Assembly: GCA_040512755.1 (NCBI GenBank)
Contig: JBEVEP010000303.1
Coordinates: forward strand, 1 to 17,012
Direction of reading: 5' to 3'
DNA length: 17,012 nucleotides
Source of the DNA: JBEVEP01 sp040512755
GTDB lineage: Bacteria > Pseudomonadota > Alphaproteobacteria > Rhizobiales > Rhizobiaceae
The notes under the pieces are model-generated. The model worked only from the letters and a program-made list of their open reading frames with translations, had not been told where the DNA came from and did not search any database. The position numbers and the translations under genes were made by a program. Shown here in pieces: positions 6,701 through 11,838 of this stretch. Numbering within the stretch: the first letter of the stretch is position 1; each line of letters opens with the position of its first letter.

Positions 6701-8998
6701 GGTCGCGAGGTCGAGCGGCAGCCCGAGGAGATTGTTGCGCAGTGCGCTGGTGACGAATTCGTCGATCTCGTTGCCGGCCTGCCGCGTCATGCCGCGGACG
6801 ATGGCGCCAGCCGCTATATCTGCGTCGACGGTCGCGCCCGTGCCGTTGTTCTGGAACTGGAGCGGGTTCAGGAAGCCCTCGATCAGGCCGATGTGGTTTT
6901 CCGCGAAAGCCGGATCGAAGCGGTCGATCGACTCGGTCAGCATCGAGTGGCCGAAGCGATAGACGACATGCGCGAACTCGGCCACGATCGAAGGATCGAT
7001 AGTGACGTCGAACCCGTCGGGAACGAGGAACACGTTGATGTTGGGCTGGATTTTGCGGGCGAACTCTTCGAAGACGAGATGCTGATACTGCATCTCGGTG
7101 CCGAACTTCGCAGCCTGGAACAGGCGTTCGCCGTCCCAAACGAGTGCAGCCAGCCCTGCCGGGGTCGTGGGGATGGCCGCCAGATTTGGCAGATCGGTTG
7201 CCAACCATTCATTGATGAAGGCCAGGTCGTTGGTCGCCAGTACGACTTCCTTGGTGTGCTCGACAAGCCGGTTGTGCTCGGAATGGAAGACGTGGTGGAC
7301 GGCCGTCAGGCCGATATTCTCGTTGGCGCGGCCGTCGCCGGCCACGAAATGCGCATCGAGCAGTTCGTTGTCATAAACGAGCGTCTGGTTAGTTGTGTTG
7401 CCTAGGCCGATTTCGGTATCGCCGTCCGCTACGCCGGCTGGGACGGCGTTGTGGGCGATATCGGCAAGGAAGGCATGACCGGTCTGAACGGCGAGGTGAA
7501 TGACGGCATCAGGAAGGGTATCCTCGTCAACACCGTCCGGCACGATATTCACGAGATTCAGCGGCTCTTCAGGCGTGCCGGAGGCCAGGACCATTGGAGG
7601 ACCGGCCATGACGACCTGCGGGAAGCCGGTGTCCGGATCCGGGATGAAGTTGCCGTAGGGGTCTGTCGCCAGCAGTGGCAGGTTGGCGACATAGGCATCC
7701 GTCAGGTCGATGCCGAGAATATCACGCGCTTGGGCCTTGAGGTCGGCCCAGGTTGCCATGCCGCCATTGCTGCCCTGGATCAATCTTCCCGTGGCCACCG
7801 GGTGCGGGTCCAGGGTGCCATCGCCGTCGATATCGACAGAGTTGCTATCGACCAAAAGCACATATTCGCGCAGGAACACCTGATGCGAAGGGTGGGAGGT
7901 GTAGGTCTGGTTCTGGTCGACGAAGGACGTCGTGTTGTTGACAGGGCGGTTGGTGTCATCAGCACCTTCGTTGACGGTTGTCGTTGCGGGATTATCGCCC
8001 AGGATGCCATCGGCGCCCGGACCCACCAGTGTGGCGCGCGTGAGCACCATGAAATTGGTTTCGTCACCGCTATCTGGGACGTTGTCCGCGCCATCGGCGT
8101 CATAGAGCGGATCGTCCGGCATCAACGGGATGAACACAGTGCCGTTGCCGCCCTTGGCAACGAGATCGAGCCCGTGATCGAAGAACTGGCCGAACAGCGT
8201 GAACCAGGAATTGAACGGTGCTGACAATCCCTCGTCGGGCGCCTGGTTCCGGATCACCACATTTGCGCCTTCCAGTTCGATGCCGTTGGCGTCGAGCAGC
8301 AACATCAGCGCATCGTCGGCGACACCCAACGCTGCCTGAGCCTCCTGGACATCGATGAGAGCGGCCGCGGCAGCCTGCTGGAGGGCTGTATTGCCGGGGC
8401 TCGCCGAAGCAGCGGCAGACGCCGAGGCGTAAACGCGCTCAGCTGCCGACAAGTCGTTAAACAAGGGGCGGAGCGGCTCATAAGCGTCGCTGATCTGCTG
8501 CGTGACCGCCATCTCGTTTGCCGGATCGACAATACCGGCGCGTTGCAACGCGGTCAGAATGGCGGAAGGATTGCCGAGGGTCTGATCGACGAGCAGGTTG
8601 GAAATCGTGCGGACCGTAGGATCGAAGACATCGCCGGGGCCAGAATTGCCAGGGCCGTCAGGCACACCGGGCGTGTTGTCGACCCCCGGCGTATATGTGA
8701 CGGGCACCAGCGGGGCGGGGCCGTCTCCGTCCGGATCGACCATGATGGTGCGGAACTGCGTACCCAGCGGCTCCGGAAACTCGTTGTCTGCTGCCCCCCA
8801 TTCAGGATGCAGCAGGTTATTGTAGGTGCCATCAACCGTCCGCAGACCCCAGCTGACATTATACGCCGGCACCGAGCCGGTGGGCCCGAACAGAGGTTTA
8901 CCCTGTGCTCCCCCGGTCTGCTCGTAGAGCGCGTGGTCTTCTGCGATCTTGATTTGCGCAAGAATGAACTCGAGATCGCTTTTGATGTACTGAACCAC
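773..8998 (-). CDS. Giant secreted RTX protein with N-terminal animal-type heme peroxidase domain
   Basis: About 2741 residues, predicted to be exported by type I secretion and to bind heme and calcium outside the cell. Residues 1-75 carry a segment typical of bacterial secreted peroxidases (SDLEFIL, GLRTVDGTYNNLL). The peroxidase core has the distal motif FGQFFDH (Gln271, Asp274, His275), TSFVD, GDGRANEN (catalytic Arg557, heme-linking Glu560), the proximal motif RFGHSML (His684) and Asn768 before RGRDTGVPSLN. Spacings match myeloperoxidase at the proximal side (84 versus 85 residues) but about 140 residues are added between His275 and Arg557. RTX arrays start near 1047. Later come a beta-rich insert (about 1539-1697), an Asp/His tract (2427-2477) and a C-terminal signal ending DDFNL. 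GTG at 8998 is preferred: AGGAGG lies 5 bases upstream. The frame stays open to a TTG at 9250, but that 84-residue extension has no Shine-Dalgarno and holds four Cys, whereas I find one Cys in the rest. Architecture recalls MopA-type Mn-oxidising peroxidases; the actual substrate is unknown. Confidence 0.93.
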   Translation of the reverse strand: MVQYIKSDLEFILAQIKIAEDHALYEQTGGAQGKPLFGPTGSVPAYNVSWGLRTVDGTYNNLLHPEWGAADNEFPEPLGTQFRTIMVDPDGDGPAPLVPVTYTPGVDNTPGVPDGPGNSGPGDVFDPTVRTISNLLVDQTLGNPSAILTALQRAGIVDPANEMAVTQQISDAYEPLRPLFNDLSAAERVYASASAAASASPGNTALQQAAAAALIDVQEAQAALGVADDALMLLLDANGIELEGANVVIRNQAPDEGLSAPFNSWFTLFGQFFDHGLDLVAKGGNGTVFIPLMPDDPLYDADGADNVPDSGDETNFMVLTRATLVGPGADGILGDNPATTTVNEGADDTNRPVNNTTSFVDQNQTYTSHPSHQVFLREYVLLVDSNSVDIDGDGTLDPHPVATGRLIQGSNGGMATWADLKAQARDILGIDLTDAYVANLPLLATDPYGNFIPDPDTGFPQVVMAGPPMVLASGTPEEPLNLVNIVPDGVDEDTLPDAVIHLAVQTGHAFLADIAHNAVPAGVADGDTEIGLGNTTNQTLVYDNELLDAHFVAGDGRANENIGLTAVHHVFHSEHNRLVEHTKEVVLATNDLAFINEWLATDLPNLAAIPTTPAGLAALVWDGERLFQAAKFGTEMQYQHLVFEEFARKIQPNINVFLVPDGFDVTIDPSIVAEFAHVVYRFGHSMLTESIDRFDPAFAENHIGLIEGFLNPLQFQNNGTGATVDADIAAGAIVRGMTRQAGNEIDEFVTSALRNNLLGLPLDLATINLARGRDTGVPSLNAARSQFYEATNHDVLLKPYESWVDFASHLKHEASIINFIAAYGNHALITGETTIAGKRDAALTLITGTGVGKFATAEFIMPIDAQDFLNGTGAYAVGGPLGALGGLNNVDLWIGGLAEAIMPFGGMLGSTFNFVFEMQMEKLQNGDRFYYLQRLDGLHLFGEMENNSFAAMIMRNTDATHLPSDVFSAPGLILEVDKSRQFNPGIDDPGADGILVDSLLTPDVDESADNIANNGDPTGSGILTQLVIRNDPSTVGTDTHYLRYTGGDHVVLGGTDANNTLIAGIGDDTLFGDGGNDRLEGGFGNDIINGGAGDDIIVDSGGDDNIKGEDGNDVVHAGPGLDLVMGGRGQDFIFLGTDMGSEVFAGEGNDFIYGNKNAERILGNEGNDWIETGTFDGAPGDNFDEIFARDGIDGHDVFLGDGGFDEFIAEGGDDIMVGSPGRGKMVGMSGWDWATYKDNVSAVDADFTRGIVFDENPTPPANGTLDAYEAVEGLSGSKYNDNLTGADTIADERRPFNSNPDLSGSEGYGGSRLTKAGVELIAGLQQVLGLTNAQMAALAASSVVYDAGEIILGGDGSDTIMGRAGDDIIDGDKWLDVQIGVYALDAQGQRIGEPLALHNSMTTLANAMFNGSINPGQLAIVRTIRTDATNLALNDPLRDIDVAKYQGARSEYTFSATTDGQVIVSHAIEDSLDGTDRLRNIERVQFGTGNALNVIVGTENGETLNGTAGDDLILGLGGTDVLNGNNGDDILVGGASGANVTYIDNFDILPATYGSNAGTANFGANWVEANDGTTSPTAGDIEINGGRLRFDENIGGGEIISRALNLAGRTLATLTFDYEDDNVGGGGENLVVEAFNGSGWTSLGSIGGNTNNGTGIFTAQLTGNLLSANSAIRFRAEGNWDDGENIYIDNVTITISGADILNGGAGNDTYSVNFGDGEDVINEVSGTDRISVAGTVPPATPAVLTGLDMLEAANEDLVIQFNGQKITVTDHFDTAGEAVEAITFNGSTFEGYVLAGDYALNRDGTADAGVNTAFAGTTGNNTITGNSGFDLLFGNAGNDTLNGGLGEDLLVGGTGNDTLDGGDDLDTLVGGDGDDDYVMIDLEDLIIEALGGGIDTVETDLAAFSLATYANVENLEYTGVDADPFVGTGNDLNNTISGGDLDDTLNGGLGADTLIGGLGDDTYTVDNSLDVVDEDADEGTDQVNASANYVLGANVENLTLTGTAAINGTGNALGNEIDGNSGANQLFGGGGNDNINGGDGIDLIDGGTGDDTLSGGTGNDADVIIGGAGNDTIDVDNGNDVIRYTASGFGNDTILDFDAAGGAGAQDLIDLSAFGLTAANIGTTATSRIQLEDVVVPGTDDTRITIRDAGGAVVGTILIDQVDVTNISSADFIFGAAAPTLPGATNAANTLNGTIGNDTIIGLQGNDTINAGDGDDTIVWNANAGDPTDGQDVVDGGLEGIAGDTFVVNGRAGLAENFRVYTRAAWVALGNGRTANPTTEIVVTRHTGGGTPTNANIIAQLTEIEEIRINGSDPAGNSTVGGDNIQVIGDFSNTSLRPNTITIDGGAGDDTVDISALTSAHRIVFRSNGGHDTIIGTLRPEDVIELPEGATMDEYTSSTDGDGFTTLTKGTNSIKYKATGSGPQVGDDDDDDHEQPPVDDDDDDHHDDDDHDDDDDHGHDDDDDDHHHGHDEDGGDGADVLRGDGGNNFLNGKGGRDMAFGGDGDDDILGGNGADMLYGDGGKDRVFGQGGDDMIDAGAGDDQAQGGAGNDLFLASKGDGDDTYWGDELAGSCGSGGSDTLDMAAITANITVDLGTGFQGRGSASSSQSGTDVLWGIENVVTGSGDDVITASKAVNVMDGGTGEDTFRFLSAADADGDTILGFQPGDKIDLSAINAGSANGSFTLVNGTDISALGSLRVSHETENGQDYTIVEGNTAGGSTPELKVTVKGHHALTNDDFNL
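1568..1720 (-). repeat. Asp/His low-complexity tract coding region (51 residues)
   Basis: Residues 2427-2477 of the peroxidase protein consist of about 30 Asp, 10 His and 2 Glu in 51 positions, in blocks such as DDDDDDHHDDDDHDDDDDHGH. It lies between a beta-rich segment and the last RTX block. Such a run is strongly acidic and could bind divalent metal ions; it may also act as a flexible spacer. The DNA is a degenerate GAY/CAY array and may vary in length by slippage. Composition is directly seen; metal binding is inferred. Confidence 0.9.
3910..4385 (-). other. Embedded beta-rich (jelly-roll-like) domain in the RTX protein
   Basis: About 159 residues (roughly 1539-1697) with no RTX repeats, lying between two RTX blocks. 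It begins YIDNFDILPATYGSN and ends IYIDNVTITISG, with alternating hydrophobic strands such as TLATLTFDYEDDN and NLVVEAFNGSGWTSLGSI between them. The start, the strand pattern and the closing IDNV motif recall carbohydrate-binding or adhesin-type beta-sandwich domains. I cannot assign a family. It could help the secreted enzyme bind a surface or polysaccharide. Confidence 0.55.
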
Positions 8999-9003
8999 AC
9001 TAC

Positions 9004-9009
9004 CCTCCT
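9004..9009 (-). promoter_or_regulatory. Ribosome binding site deciding the GTG start of the peroxidase
   Basis: On the minus strand AGGAGG (within AAGGAGGG) lies 5 bases before the GTG at 8998. It is the only strong Shine-Dalgarno near the N-terminus, and the residues after this GTG match where secreted bacterial heme peroxidases begin (VQYIKSDLEFIL). It rules against the more distal TTG at 9250. Confidence 0.85.
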
Positions 9010-9012
9010 TCA

Positions 9013-9025
9013 GGCACTCAGTGCC
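9013..9025. promoter_or_regulatory. 13-bp palindrome GGCACTCAGTGCC, candidate operator
   Basis: A perfect 6-bp inverted repeat around one central base, 3 bases upstream of the peroxidase Shine-Dalgarno and inside its 5' leader. The position suits a repressor or a short RNA stem that could limit translation. No known binding protein is implied by the sequence alone. Confidence 0.45.
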
Positions 9026-9140
9026 GATTGACCCCAAACATTTCTCATCGTTCCCGCAGCGCCAGTCGGCGGTTGGATTTGCATCCGAAACACCGGCATG
9101 TCCGACAGACGAGCCGCGGGTCTTCCCAAGCTGCAGTGTG

Positions 9141-9158
9141 AACGAAGTGTTAACGAAG
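9141..9158. promoter_or_regulatory. Direct repeat AACGAAG x2, 11-bp period
   Basis: AACGAAG occurs at 9141-9147 and again at 9152-9158, so the copies lie on the same helix face; the palindrome GTTAAC (9149-9154) lies across the junction. It is about 145-160 bases upstream of the peroxidase start, a plausible activator position. The neighbouring NarL-type regulator is a natural candidate, but this is inference only. Confidence 0.3.
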
Positions 9159-9415
9159 CAGTTAGGGAGCAAGGTCGGGTCGCGTGCTGCGACCTCGGGC
9201 CAAACTCGCATCAGACCTTCGTTCGGGAGAGGTTTCAGACCTTTGTCCAATCATGGAGGCCTTTCGCGCGGTCCGGAACGCGTTGAGGAACAGGACAATT
9301 TTAGGCAAGTGCTCGTTGGAAGGCGCTGACATTGGCAGGCACGAAATCGTCCGCGCGAGACTTTTCAACCGCTCTGAACCTTCGCTGTAATCCCTTTGGC
9401 GTACGCGTCCAGAAC

Positions 9416-9444
9416 TTGGCACAGCCTATTGGGGAGAATGCCAA
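9416..9444. promoter_or_regulatory. Inverted repeat TTGGCA-N17-TGCCAA
   Basis: Perfect 6-bp arms at 9416-9421 and 9439-9444, about 85-115 bases upstream of the response regulator start. Possible operator for autoregulation or for a shared divergent promoter. Short arms make chance occurrence possible. Confidence 0.3.
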
Positions 9445-9529
9445 AACAGGAAATTACTAGTCTACTCAATAGCGTGGGGGAAATCGGACGTTGAAAACAA
9501 CGCCGAGGGAAGTCGAGGGCGGAAAAGCA

Positions 9530-10195
9530 ATGAGGCCGATCTCGGTCGCGTTCGTGGATGATCATCCGGTTTTGTTGTCAGGCCTGGCAAGTTTATTTGC
9601 GAGTACTGCCGGGTTCGAAGTGGTTGGAAAAGGGACGAACACAGCCGACGCGATCCACATCACAATGCAGAAGTCGCCCGACATATTGGTCATAGATCTC
9701 AATATGCCGGGTAACGCCTTTGATGCTATCGCGCAGATCTCAGCCAACTACGGAAACACCAAAGTAGTTGCCTTCACAGCCTCGTCAGGGATCGAGCACG
9801 CAGTGATGGCGCTCGATGCCGGCGCCAGCGGCTACATCCTCAAGGGCAGCAGCGTCGATGAACTGGTTCAGGGCCTGCGAGCGGTCCACAGCGGCGAAAC
9901 TTATGTCACTCAAGGATTTGCGACCAAGGTGATCGTGGCGCTTCGCAACGCCTCTGTGCGCAAGCTGGCGGCGCAGGCGATACGACTTAGTGTCCGGGAA
10001 GACCAGATCGTCAGGCTTCTGCTCAAGGGCCGCACCAACAAGGAGATCGCAGCCGTCCTCTCGATCAGCGAGAAGACGGTGAAGCACTACATGACGATTC
10101 TGATGCAGAAGCTGCACGCCAGAAACAGATTGGAAGTTGTCATCCAGGCCCAGAAGATGGAGGCGGATGGCAAGGCAATCAGGAACTTGCAGTAG
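9530..10195 (+). CDS. Response regulator, NarL/LuxR family (receiver + LuxR-type HTH)
   Basis: A two-domain transcription factor of 221 residues. The receiver (about 1-120) has the acidic pair Asp10-Asp11, the phospho-acceptor Asp56 in ILVIDLNMPG, Thr83 in VVAFTAS and Lys105 in GYILKGSS, so the phosphorylation site looks intact. The C-terminal helix-turn-helix (about 153-205) reads LSVREDQIVRLLLKGRTNKE followed by IAAVLSISEKTVKHYM, a standard LuxR/GerE domain. The ATG at 9530 is preferred because the receiver's first strand (ISVAFVDDH) begins right after it; a TTG at 9491 would add 13 residues. No sensor kinase is in the window, so it is an orphan here. It is divergent from the peroxidase gene and may regulate it, which is inferred from position only. 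Confidence 0.93.
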   Translation: MRPISVAFVDDHPVLLSGLASLFASTAGFEVVGKGTNTADAIHITMQKSPDILVIDLNMPGNAFDAIAQISANYGNTKVVAFTASSGIEHAVMALDAGASGYILKGSSVDELVQGLRAVHSGETYVTQGFATKVIVALRNASVRKLAAQAIRLSVREDQIVRLLLKGRTNKEIAAVLSISEKTVKHYMTILMQKLHARNRLEVVIQAQKMEADGKAIRNLQ

Positions 10196-10253
10196 CCTGC
10201 AGTCTTGGTGGTCAACGGACACGGTCATCCACGGCACGGCATGTGCAGGCTAC
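10192..10253 (+). terminator. Long inverted repeat at the response regulator 3' end, possible terminator
   Basis: GTAGCCTGCA (10192-10201), which includes the regulator's TAG stop, is perfectly complementary to TGCAGGCTAC (10244-10253). The 42-base spacer is large for an intrinsic terminator, but a short T-run (10262-10266) follows the second arm by about 8 bases. It may be a terminator or the remains of a mobile repeat. The rest of the gap to the glycosyltransferase (10254-10493) shows nothing I can identify. Confidence 0.4.
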
Positions 10254-10493
10254 CCGGTTAGTTTTTCGGCTCAATTCAGCCGTTAACTTCGGCGACAACA
10301 TCGGCGGTGCGAAGCGGTTTTCGGATGAATCCGGTACTGCCGAAGACGCCAATTGGGGGAATTCCCGCAGCGGACCGGTTGCCCCGCTGATTGCGGACAA
10401 GAAACTTGCGTTGGAAAGCTGCGGGCCACTAACGCCGGCAAAGCAGCAACGTAGCAAAACATTCAGGGCGGCCTGAGACTGGCTGGCACAACA

Positions 10494-11453
10494 TTGGGTC
10501 GCGAGAAGTGTGTTCATATTTTCAACGGGTTCCATAATCCGTTTGGCGGCAGTGAATTGGAGGCGCTCCGCCTCTTCGAATTGCTCCGTACAAAGCATCA
10601 GGTACGGCTCTGGGCGACGTCTTCTCGTGTGTCGGTCGACCTTATGGAAGCCTTTCCGATTTCGCGAGTGGCGCCATTGGCTTTGGACAGAGGCAACTAC
10701 GTTTTCGTCGGAGCGCATTGGCGCAAAGGGTTGTGGCGCTATGTGGCGAAAAGGCCTGATAGGCTGATCTATGTCTATAACACGTTCCACCCGAAGCACA
10801 CGGCCATAGCGTCGCGGCCACCCTGGGGATGGCCAAAGACCGAGTTCGTGTTCATTTCCGAGTTTCAGAAGCGGCTGCTGGGCCTCGAAGGCGTGGTTCA
10901 TCCATCGCCAATCGACATCAATCTGTTTGCTCCGGGCCCGATCGGCGCGCGGGATGACGTCGTCATTGGCCGTCTCAGCCGGGACACCGCAGCAAAGCAC
11001 GATCCCCATGACGTGCCGATCTACCGTGAACTCGCCCGGCGAAACGTCAAGGTTCGGCTACAGGGCGCGACCTGCCTTGCCGGAGAGCTGCGCGATGCGA
11101 ACATAGACATCTTGCCCGACGGAGCCGAGCCAGCGCAGGTCTTCCTGCAAGGTCTCGACATCTTCTATTACCGGACAGGCGCCCACGTCGAAACCTTTGG
11201 CCGCGTCGTGTTCGAGGCGATGGCGTGCGGATTGCCGGTCGTGTGCCACAACTATGGGGGGTATAGTGACTGGATCGTCCACGGGGAAAACGGATTCCTG
11301 TTTTCGAGCGACGATGAAGCCCGCACAACCCTGAACGACCTCATAGCAAACCCGTCGCTACGCCGATCCGTAGGCGCGAAAGCCCGGCGAACGGTGGAGA
11401 GCATGTACGCCGAAGACAAGCTCGACGAGCGCCTGCGGTTCTACGCCCGTTAG
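10494..11453 (+). CDS. Glycosyltransferase, GT4-like (GT-B fold)
   Basis: Predicted to transfer a sugar from a nucleotide donor to a cell-surface or exported acceptor. The N-terminal half opens with a Rossmann-type strand and glycine motif (CVHIFNGFHNPFGGSELEAL, residues 6-25). The C-terminal half holds the family's EX7E element (Glu233 and Glu241 in ETFGRVVFEAMACGLPVV) and the following segment ending in GENGFLF. It is about 319 residues, short for GT4 (usually 350-400) but with both halves present. The start is uncertain: the first in-frame ATG is at residue 51, inside the fold, and the frame is closed by a stop at 10452-10454, so TTG 10494 is the best of the available codons even though no clear Shine-Dalgarno precedes it. 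No other polysaccharide gene is adjacent, so the product is unknown. Confidence 0.85.
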   Translation: MGREKCVHIFNGFHNPFGGSELEALRLFELLRTKHQVRLWATSSRVSVDLMEAFPISRVAPLALDRGNYVFVGAHWRKGLWRYVAKRPDRLIYVYNTFHPKHTAIASRPPWGWPKTEFVFISEFQKRLLGLEGVVHPSPIDINLFAPGPIGARDDVVIGRLSRDTAAKHDPHDVPIYRELARRNVKVRLQGATCLAGELRDANIDILPDGAEPAQVFLQGLDIFYYRTGAHVETFGRVVFEAMACGLPVVCHNYGGYSDWIVHGENGFLFSSDDEARTTLNDLIANPSLRRSVGAKARRTVESMYAEDKLDERLRFYAR

Positions 11454-11838
11454 AGCCCGTCTCCCGATCCCGGTTTCGGGCGGCTGCTCCAAGCCTTTGT
11501 TTACGCGCCGGATTCATTCGAAACCGCTTTGCACTTTTCGGTCCTGCTTACGGGCGATTCGGCGCGGGATACTTTGACGTCGAGAAAAGGGTCTCCCCTA
11601 TGTCCGCCCGGACATCGCCTTCACAAGGGGAGACCGATTGCAGCACCACCCTTGGTGGACGTCCGCGCCCTCAGAGCCATCGAGATTTCAATACGTTACT
11701 GATGTACACGGATCGCGCGAAGTGAGGCCAGTAGAATTCTCTTACTGCGTGTTATAAGAAGCAAATATAAAATTGTTGGTTGCATCACCGGATGTGCTAT
11801 CTTTGGTTGTAGTTGATGCCAACCAAAGGAGGAAGGTC
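11454..11838. other. Non-coding stretch with clustered hairpins
   Basis: This 385-base gap has no convincing gene. Just after the glycosyltransferase stop, GCCCG (11455-11459) can pair with CGGGC (11477-11481), a weak stem without a T-run. A hairpin cluster occupies 11590-11658. The last 100 bases are AT-rich (around TTATAAGAAGCAAATATAAAA, 11752-11772) and probably contain the promoter of the downstream secreted lectin gene, though no clear -35/-10 pair can be fixed. Confidence 0.55.
11590..11658. other. Nested hairpins, candidate structured RNA or mobile-repeat remnant
   Basis: A perfect 10-bp outer stem, GGTCTCCCCT (11590-11599) with AGGGGAGACC (11626-11635), encloses a second stem ATGTCC-GCCC-GGACAT (11600-11615). 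A third small stem, CCACC-CTT-GGTGG (11646-11658), follows. Three stems in under 70 bases are unlikely to be chance in a non-coding gap. No T-run follows, so it is not a simple terminator. Confidence 0.5.

Larger units (their letters stand above)
8999..9529. promoter_or_regulatory. Divergent intergenic region between peroxidase and response regulator genes
   Basis: This stretch of 531 bases must carry the promoters of both divergent genes. Reading frames across it have no start with a Shine-Dalgarno and no family resemblance. Its notable contents are a 13-bp palindrome next to the peroxidase ribosome binding site (9013-9025), a direct repeat of AACGAAG one helical turn apart (9141-9158) and an inverted repeat TTGGCA/TGCCAA (9416-9444). 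I could not fix convincing -35/-10 boxes on either strand. Confidence 0.6.

Noticed and set aside
6116..8224. Plus-strand open frames of 429 and 257 codons opposite the peroxidase domain.
   Set aside because: The minus strand carries conserved heme peroxidase motifs across the same positions; the plus frames show no family resemblance.
9162..9422. An 86-codon minus-strand frame in the divergent region.
   Set aside because: No Shine-Dalgarno, no recognisable domain, and it overlaps the likely promoter region.
9416..9432. TTGGCAC followed by TTGG, resembling a sigma-54 promoter.
   Set aside because: The -12 GC is not at the required distance from the -24 GG; spacing is one base off and the second box is wrong.
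10243..10476. A 77-codon plus-strand frame between the regulator and the glycosyltransferase.
   Set aside because: GTG start within the inverted repeat, no ribosome binding site and no family resemblance; cannot be supported as a gene.
10212..11009. A 265-codon minus-strand frame over the glycosyltransferase.
   Set aside because: The plus strand has clear GT motifs; the minus product is low-similarity, Arg-rich and lacks a ribosome binding site.
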